Source of the DNA: Gammaproteobacteria bacterium
GTDB lineage: Bacteria; Pseudomonadota; Gammaproteobacteria; SZUA-152
Assembly: GCA_030613605.1 (NCBI GenBank)
Contig: JAUWLO010000073.1
Location: 1-9,192 of the forward strand
Reading direction: 5' to 3'
DNA: 9,192 nt
Shown here: in pieces, positions 7,766-9,192 of the stretch
Numbering within the stretch: the first letter of the stretch is position 1
How the letters are laid out: each line of letters starts with the position of its first letter
The notes under the pieces: generated by a model
The model's input: the letters and a program-made list of their open reading frames with translations, nothing else
Told to the model about the DNA's origin: nothing
The model's database searches: none
Position numbers and translations under genes: made by a program

Positions 7766-7942
7766 TCAGGTCTATAAATAATCCAGATGGCTCGTCATGT
7801 TCCTAACTGATTAACATTGCCTGTTGTGATGGATACTGTTTAATGTCATTTAGTCATACTTGGGCTGTATGCTCGCCAAACAGCTAGGCACAATATGCAA
7901 TAGTAAAAAATGTGCGCCACCAATAATAAAGGCCGCTATCAA

Positions 7943-8098
7943 TTGAAAATTCTTTCGACAATTTTAACAATTGCTTTTTAGTTCTGCTTCCAGGATCTTT
8001 CTTTGCCTCAACGGATGGTACGCGTCTGGATCTCACTAGCCATACAGTGGGTTATGCAGCCATAGCTATATTCGCTTTGCTTATTCGTGATGGCAGAC
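7943..8098 (+). pseudogene. Decayed 5' fragment of a second nhaD gene (frameshifted, truncated)
   Basis: The N-terminus of an NhaD protein can be read here across three frames. From TTG 7943 one frame gives LKILSTILTIAF then a stop (TAG 7979-7981), a signal-peptide start. A shift in the T-run near 7975-7979 leads to a frame reading LVLLPGSFFAS, then LDLTSHTVGYAAIAIFAL (about 8026-8079). The intact NhaD has LDLTTHTVGYAAIGIFVL at the same place. A second frame change of about five missing bases near 8080 restores FVMAD (8084-8098), matching FVMAE. Order, spacing and signal-peptide context all match nhaD, so chance similarity is unlikely. Similarity ends there: about 400 residues of the antiporter are gone. 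The divergence from the intact gene suggests an old duplicate or a separately acquired nhaD that has decayed. No functional product is expected. Confidence 0.86.
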
Positions 8099-8116
8099 AT
8101 TCGAAGTAGTGTAGAT

Positions 8117-8139
8117 TCAGCGGTTTTGGAAACCGCTGA
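8117..8139 (+). repeat. 10-bp perfect inverted repeat with 3-nt loop
   Basis: TCAGCGGTTT (8117-8126) and AAACCGCTGA (8130-8139) are exact reverse complements around the loop TGG. The hairpin is strong for its size but is followed by GGCAACTTG rather than a T-run, so it is not a standard intrinsic terminator for either direction. It begins 19 bp after the last recognisable base of the nhaD relic. It might mark the deletion junction, be a remnant of a small repeat element, or form part of an unknown RNA. Confidence 0.6.
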
Positions 8140-8223
8140 GGCAACTTGTCAGGAGAGACTAAGGAAAAAGGTATTTTTAACGCCCCGAAAAGCGTAGACA
8201 GCTTTACCTTACATCAAAAACAT

Positions 8224-9192
8224 TTAATGAATAAAACTAAGAAATAAATAGGTAGCAAGAATCACTGCAACCCACATCACCATACTGCCAGCTGGATAAG
8301 TGCGTGAAAGTAAACTACTGGTTCCTTCGTATCGTCGAGAAATAAAAGCCAGAGTCTGATTCAATTTTACGAGAAAAGCTTGACGTATAGCATTGTCAGC
8401 CTTCCATATAATGGAGAACATACTCTGTAGTGCATTTGGAAAGGCGCGGCGGTATATCCAGTCAAAATCAAGATTCGTGGAACGTAATTCAGGAGGATAC
8501 ATACCTCTGAGATTGAGCCAGACGAAGGCCAATGCTGAAAAGAATAATAGCTGAGTCTGTGCCAAAACATGGGTGGCGCCGTAAGGATTGTATCCCGTGT
8601 CGTAGGGTAACAATGAGTACAAAGCTGCGGGATAGATACCAATTGCAATACAGAGCCCTGCCGCAATCAACATGGCTAATAACATGTTGTTGGGTGGATC
8701 ATTTACACGGATACCTGAGTCATGGGCGAAAAAAGCAAAATAGGGAATCTTAATACCCGCATGGTGGAAAACGCCTGCGGAGGCAAATAGCAGCATTAGC
8801 CATATCCAGTCGAAGCCATTTTCCAACGCGGCGGACATCACCATGGATTTGCTCACGAAACCGCTAAACAGAGGAAAAGCTGAAATAGAAGCGGCGCCGA
8901 CAATACACAGCACCGTAGTTTTGGGCATGGTTTTATATAAGCCGCCCAGGTCAGAACCGTTAATACGCCCTGTCATATGCAGCACGGCACCCATAGACAT
9001 AAACAGCAGGCCTTTAAAGATGACATCATTAAACGCATGTGAAACAGCACCATTGATAGCGAGTGCTGTACCAATACCGATACCGACGACCATAAATCCT
9101 ACCTGGTTGATCAGGCTATAGGCCAGCACCCGGCGCAGATCATTTTCGATCACGGCAAAGAAAATGGGAAAGCAGGTCATCGCGGCGCCAAT
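8224..9192 (-). CDS. MrpD-like Na+/H+ antiporter subunit (proton-conducting NuoL/M/N family), N-terminus outside window
   Basis: This is the C-terminal 322 residues of a polytopic membrane protein of the family shared by MrpA/MrpD antiporter subunits and complex I NuoL/M/N. The frame stays open to the window edge (I-G-A-A before the Met at 9178-9180), so that Met is internal; full length is probably 500-600 residues. Numbering from it, IENDLRRVLAYSLINQVGFM (11-30), SHAFNDVIFKGLLFMSMGA (47-65) with the family His and Lys, GSDLGGLYKTMPKT (75-88) and SAFPLFSGFVSKSM (100-113) match MrpD-type subunits best. The tail (about 230-318) is polar with a final membrane helix at 300-316. MrpD normally works in a multi-subunit Na+/H+ antiporter, whose other genes would lie to the right. 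A stand-alone gammaproteobacterial D-type subunit, or a DabB-like partner of a bicarbonate-accumulating complex, are alternatives. It converges on bicA. Confidence 0.88.
   Translation of the reverse strand: MGAAMTCFPIFFAVIENDLRRVLAYSLINQVGFMVVGIGIGTALAINGAVSHAFNDVIFKGLLFMSMGAVLHMTGRINGSDLGGLYKTMPKTTVLCIVGAASISAFPLFSGFVSKSMVMSAALENGFDWIWLMLLFASAGVFHHAGIKIPYFAFFAHDSGIRVNDPPNNMLLAMLIAAGLCIAIGIYPAALYSLLPYDTGYNPYGATHVLAQTQLLFFSALAFVWLNLRGMYPPELRSTNLDFDWIYRRAFPNALQSMFSIIWKADNAIRQAFLVKLNQTLAFISRRYEGTSSLLSRTYPAGSMVMWVAVILATYLFLSFIH

Larger units (their letters stand above)
7766..8223. other. 458-bp gap between bicA and the MrpD-like gene, holding a gene relic and a hairpin
   Basis: No intact gene is visible on either strand in this gap. 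It holds the decayed nhaD fragment (7943-8098) and a hairpin (8117-8139), listed separately. The stretch 7766-7942 after bicA contains only weak inverted repeats, such as GCTGT/ACAGC (7864-7868 and 7880-7884), and no convincing terminator. The stretch 8140-8223 lies past the stop of the convergent minus-strand gene. The minus strand there has a 5-bp AAAGC/GCTTT stem but no proper T-run. Confidence 0.7.

Noticed and set aside
7891..7901. The 11-mer CAATATGCAAT also occurs at the bicA start (6091-6101), suggesting a second bicA relic
   Set aside because: The match does not extend beyond 11 bases, and the following codons (TAG TAA) show no BicA similarity.
8117..8172. Faint resemblance to the 3' half of a glycine riboswitch aptamer (hairpin, CCGCTGAGGCAAC, CAGG, then A-rich)
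   Set aside because: The paired 5' strand (GGAGAG-type) is absent upstream, the order of elements is wrong, and no glycine-related gene follows on this strand.
8187..8203. AAAGC/GCTTT inverted repeat as terminator of the MrpD-like gene
   Set aside because: The stem has only five pairs, and on the minus strand the following bases (TCGGGG) break the T-run, so it does not meet the form of an intrinsic terminator.

Overview
The window looks like a gammaproteobacterial chromosome segment devoted almost entirely to Na+, H+ and inorganic-anion transport. The trmB fragment at the left edge and the NhaD, MrpD-like and SulP proteins all resemble those of marine or haloalkaliphilic Gammaproteobacteria. 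The genus cannot be fixed from the sequence; an autotrophic or methylotrophic bacterium living in Na+-rich water is an inference from gene content.

Layout, left to right: (1) the 3' part of trmB (+), cut by the window edge; (2) a convergent SulP-family anion transporter with a STAS domain (-), 14 bp from trmB; (3) a 210-bp divergent intergenic region with nested inverted repeats just before the next gene; (4) an SLC13/DASS-type permease with two RCK_C (TrkA_C) domains (+); (5) nhaD, a Na+/H+ antiporter (+), 45 bp downstream and probably co-transcribed; (6) a 119-bp spacer with two hairpins, the second followed by T5; (7) a BicA-like Na+-dependent SulP bicarbonate transporter (+); (8) a 458-bp gap holding a decayed fragment of a second nhaD gene and a 10-bp hairpin; (9) the 3' part of a convergent MrpD-like (NuoL/M/N family) antiporter subunit (-), running off the right edge.

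Functionally the centre reads as a sodium circuit. The BicA-like protein keeps every residue position I recall as coordinating Na+/HCO3- in cyanobacterial BicA (T69, D263, T267, G305-A306-T307 here), so it should import bicarbonate with Na+. NhaD, encoded directly upstream, would expel that Na+ in exchange for H+. The other SulP has Glu in place of the Na+-site Asp and lacks the matching Thr, so it is probably not Na+-driven and may carry sulfate or another anion by H+ coupling or exchange. The SLC13-RCK permease is probably a Na+-coupled anion carrier (sulfate is one candidate) gated by a ligand on its RCK_C domains.

The least expected observation is the nhaD relic at about 7943-8098. Its signal-peptide region and first membrane segment can still be read across two frame changes, after which similarity stops. 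The locus therefore seems once to have carried nhaD on both sides of bicA. I see no tRNA, rRNA, CRISPR array, insertion sequence or phage gene.
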